Positions 62,693 to 64,000 of a stretch of DNA of 64,000 nt are shown piece by piece. The DNA lies in NCBI GenBank assembly GCA_024305405.1, contig JAKNDB010000007.1, positions 1 to 64,000 of the forward strand. Direction: 5' to 3'. The number at the start of each line of letters is the position of its first letter. The stretch's first letter is position 1. Made by a program: the position numbers and the translations under genes. The stretch is from Dirofilaria immitis. Taxonomy: Eukaryota; Nematoda; Chromadorea; Rhabditida; Onchocercidae. The notes under the pieces were generated by a model. That model did not search any database. It saw only the letters and a program-made list of their open reading frames with translations, and was not told the origin of the DNA.

Positions 62693-63162
62693 CTAAAATC
62701 GTCACAGAAATTTTCATAAATACAACTATGAAAAATTTATGAAAAAGTGCCGCGAATAAATTGCGAAAGATTTCCGGAATAAAAGAAAATATGACCATCA
62801 CTAAAATCATGACGAAAATCAGAGAAGTTAATGATCCCTTCGTTTTTCAACTCGGTTATTATTATTCTAATTTTTGAAACTTTCTCATTCCTTTAATGAG
62901 CGGATGGATTAATCCCCAATAATAATTTTCTATACATGCATTGATTTTTATTATCAAATAACGTTAAAACTTTAAATAATAAGTCACATATATAAAGGTC
63001 TTTTAGAAGAAATGACTCGAATTAACATCAGTGCATTATTACACTGATAATTATCACGTACTACACCTAGAGTTTTATTTCTCCATGCCAAGAAATTCGA
63101 AAATATTCAATGATATAAGCATGATGAGATAATCAAAGAATTTTGTATATTAAAAATTTCTA

Positions 63163-63420
63163 TATTTATTTAGGCAAATCATTTATCCAAATCTTAGCAC
63201 GATTCCCTTCATTCTCCTCACTCTCATCCCATCTCTCATAAAGCGTAATATACATCGTTTAAAATCTGCGCTGATCATCTGGAATGTTGCAACGATCAAA
63301 ATTTCTGTGCATATTTGGAATATTGTCATCCCTCATGATTAGACATCTGTGTAATTAATGTTTAGTAGGCCACCGTTCACTACTAAAAGATCATCGATAT
63401 AAAAAGAAACTTTTCGCGAT
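63163..63420 (-). other. Coding-like segment, frames broken, unassigned
   Basis: The minus strand reads DDNIPNMHRNFDRCNIPDDQ then, past one in-frame TAA at a T/A run, YERWDESEENEGNRAKIW ending DLPK and a stop; further upstream another frame reads FYIDDLLVVNGGLL. May be part of the same gene as 62561-62692 or a pseudogene. No family assigned. Confidence 0.3.
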
Positions 63421-63929
63421 CATTTGGCAATGTTTTAATGAATGATTACTCATCAAGCAACATCAACAAATTTAACTTATAGACAACCAATATCCTCCAA
63501 TTCAATTTAGCTCACTTTGATATAGGTATACTAAATTCAGCTGTATTGCAATTAATCGATTAATTTCAATTGTGGTATTATCTGACTTTATTTTATCTTA
63601 TGATATTGATGAAGAAATCCTTCACCAAACAATAAGACACATCTTACTAAGAGAACAGAAATACTTGATGATCCTTATTATAATGCCAAAAAAGCATAAA
63701 ATTTACCAATTTTACATTTCATTCTAGAAAAACATTTTAATAAGGATTTCAAAGTGAATACTATTTTTAAAAAAAATAAATCATCATCTTTTCATACTAC
63801 GGAACATACATCCTTTCATATTTACGTAAAAGGATGAATTTTGCCATAATACATGAAGCAGAAAAAAAGAAAAACTTTTTGAGTTTATTATCCTATGTAG
63901 AAATGAACCGAAATGGCGAGCGATGATCA

Positions 63930-64000
63930 TTCACTTCATCGTTAAGTTGGATTTTAAGCTTTCGGTTAATCTGTCCTTCTCAGATCTATTTTTCTGAAGG
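63930..64000 (-). repeat. Partial copy of the 55.3 kb segment
   Basis: Resembles 55324-55400 in the same orientation and runs off the window end. At 55.3 kb the minus strand is open (KVQLNDEVKD at its end), but here the frame is interrupted, so coding is doubtful. Confidence 0.5.

Noticed and set aside
63290..63420. FYIDDLL on the minus strand as a reverse-transcriptase YxDD box
   Set aside because: No neighbouring RT motifs in any frame; a single short match is not enough.
1..64000. Bacterial endosymbiont insertions, tRNA or rRNA genes
   Set aside because: No stretch with bacterial codon use, Shine-Dalgarno spacing or operon packing was seen, and no tRNA cloverleaf or rRNA core was recognised by eye. 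A covariance-model scan would be needed to exclude tRNAs.

Overview
This window is nuclear DNA from a nematode, most likely a filarial or related spirurid species. The evidence is very AT-rich sequence (roughly three quarters A+T by eye), short exons split by small introns with GT...TTTTAG/TTTCAG boundaries, trans-splice-like acceptors directly before start codons, BEL/Pao retroelement remains and collagen-type proteins. No bacterial operons, rRNA genes, CRISPR arrays or confidently seen tRNA genes are present. Species assignment is inference only.

Left third (1-23 kb) is ordinary gene space. On the minus strand are a SURF6/RRP14-type nucleolar gene (3' end off the window), a complete 12-exon mitoguardin gene (MIGA) and a 16-exon secreted protein with seven chitin-binding CBM14 domains. 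A badly decayed minus-strand BEL/Pao element fills about 15-19 kb. A four-exon plus-strand gene for MRGBP/Eaf7, a NuA4/TIP60 subunit, follows at 20.6-22.9 kb.

Middle (24.8-54 kb) is a rearranged, multi-copy repeat region. Its genes are tiny collagen-like secreted proteins: an 18-residue signal-peptide exon plus one exon with about 22 Gly-X-Y triplets and no cuticle-collagen flanks. Three copies look gene-like (32.6, 38.5 and 46.6 kb) and at least three are relics. Two copies sit in the arms of a 2.2-2.3 kb inverted duplication. A separate 2.4 kb block (24.8-27.2 kb) recurs in the same orientation at 41.7-46.0 kb and carries a 37-bp tandem array in 6 versus 12 units. A truncated BEL/Pao copy with one LTR, a solo LTR of the same family, a zinc-finger pseudogene and a gag-like relic are mixed in.

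Right part (54-64 kb) is sparser. It holds a small secreted single-Sushi-domain gene, flanked by an inverted pair of repeats that each carry a short signal-peptide ORF (one intact with 50 codons, one frameshifted). A 19-bp perfect hairpin and a few unassigned coding-like exons on the minus strand follow.

A cross-cutting observation: at least four otherwise well-conserved exons (SURF6, MIGA, a CBM14 domain, a collagen-like gene) are out of frame by one or two bases, each time inside a short homopolymer run that appears too short. This pattern suits uncorrected long-read consensus error better than gene death, and automated gene models here would be broken by it.
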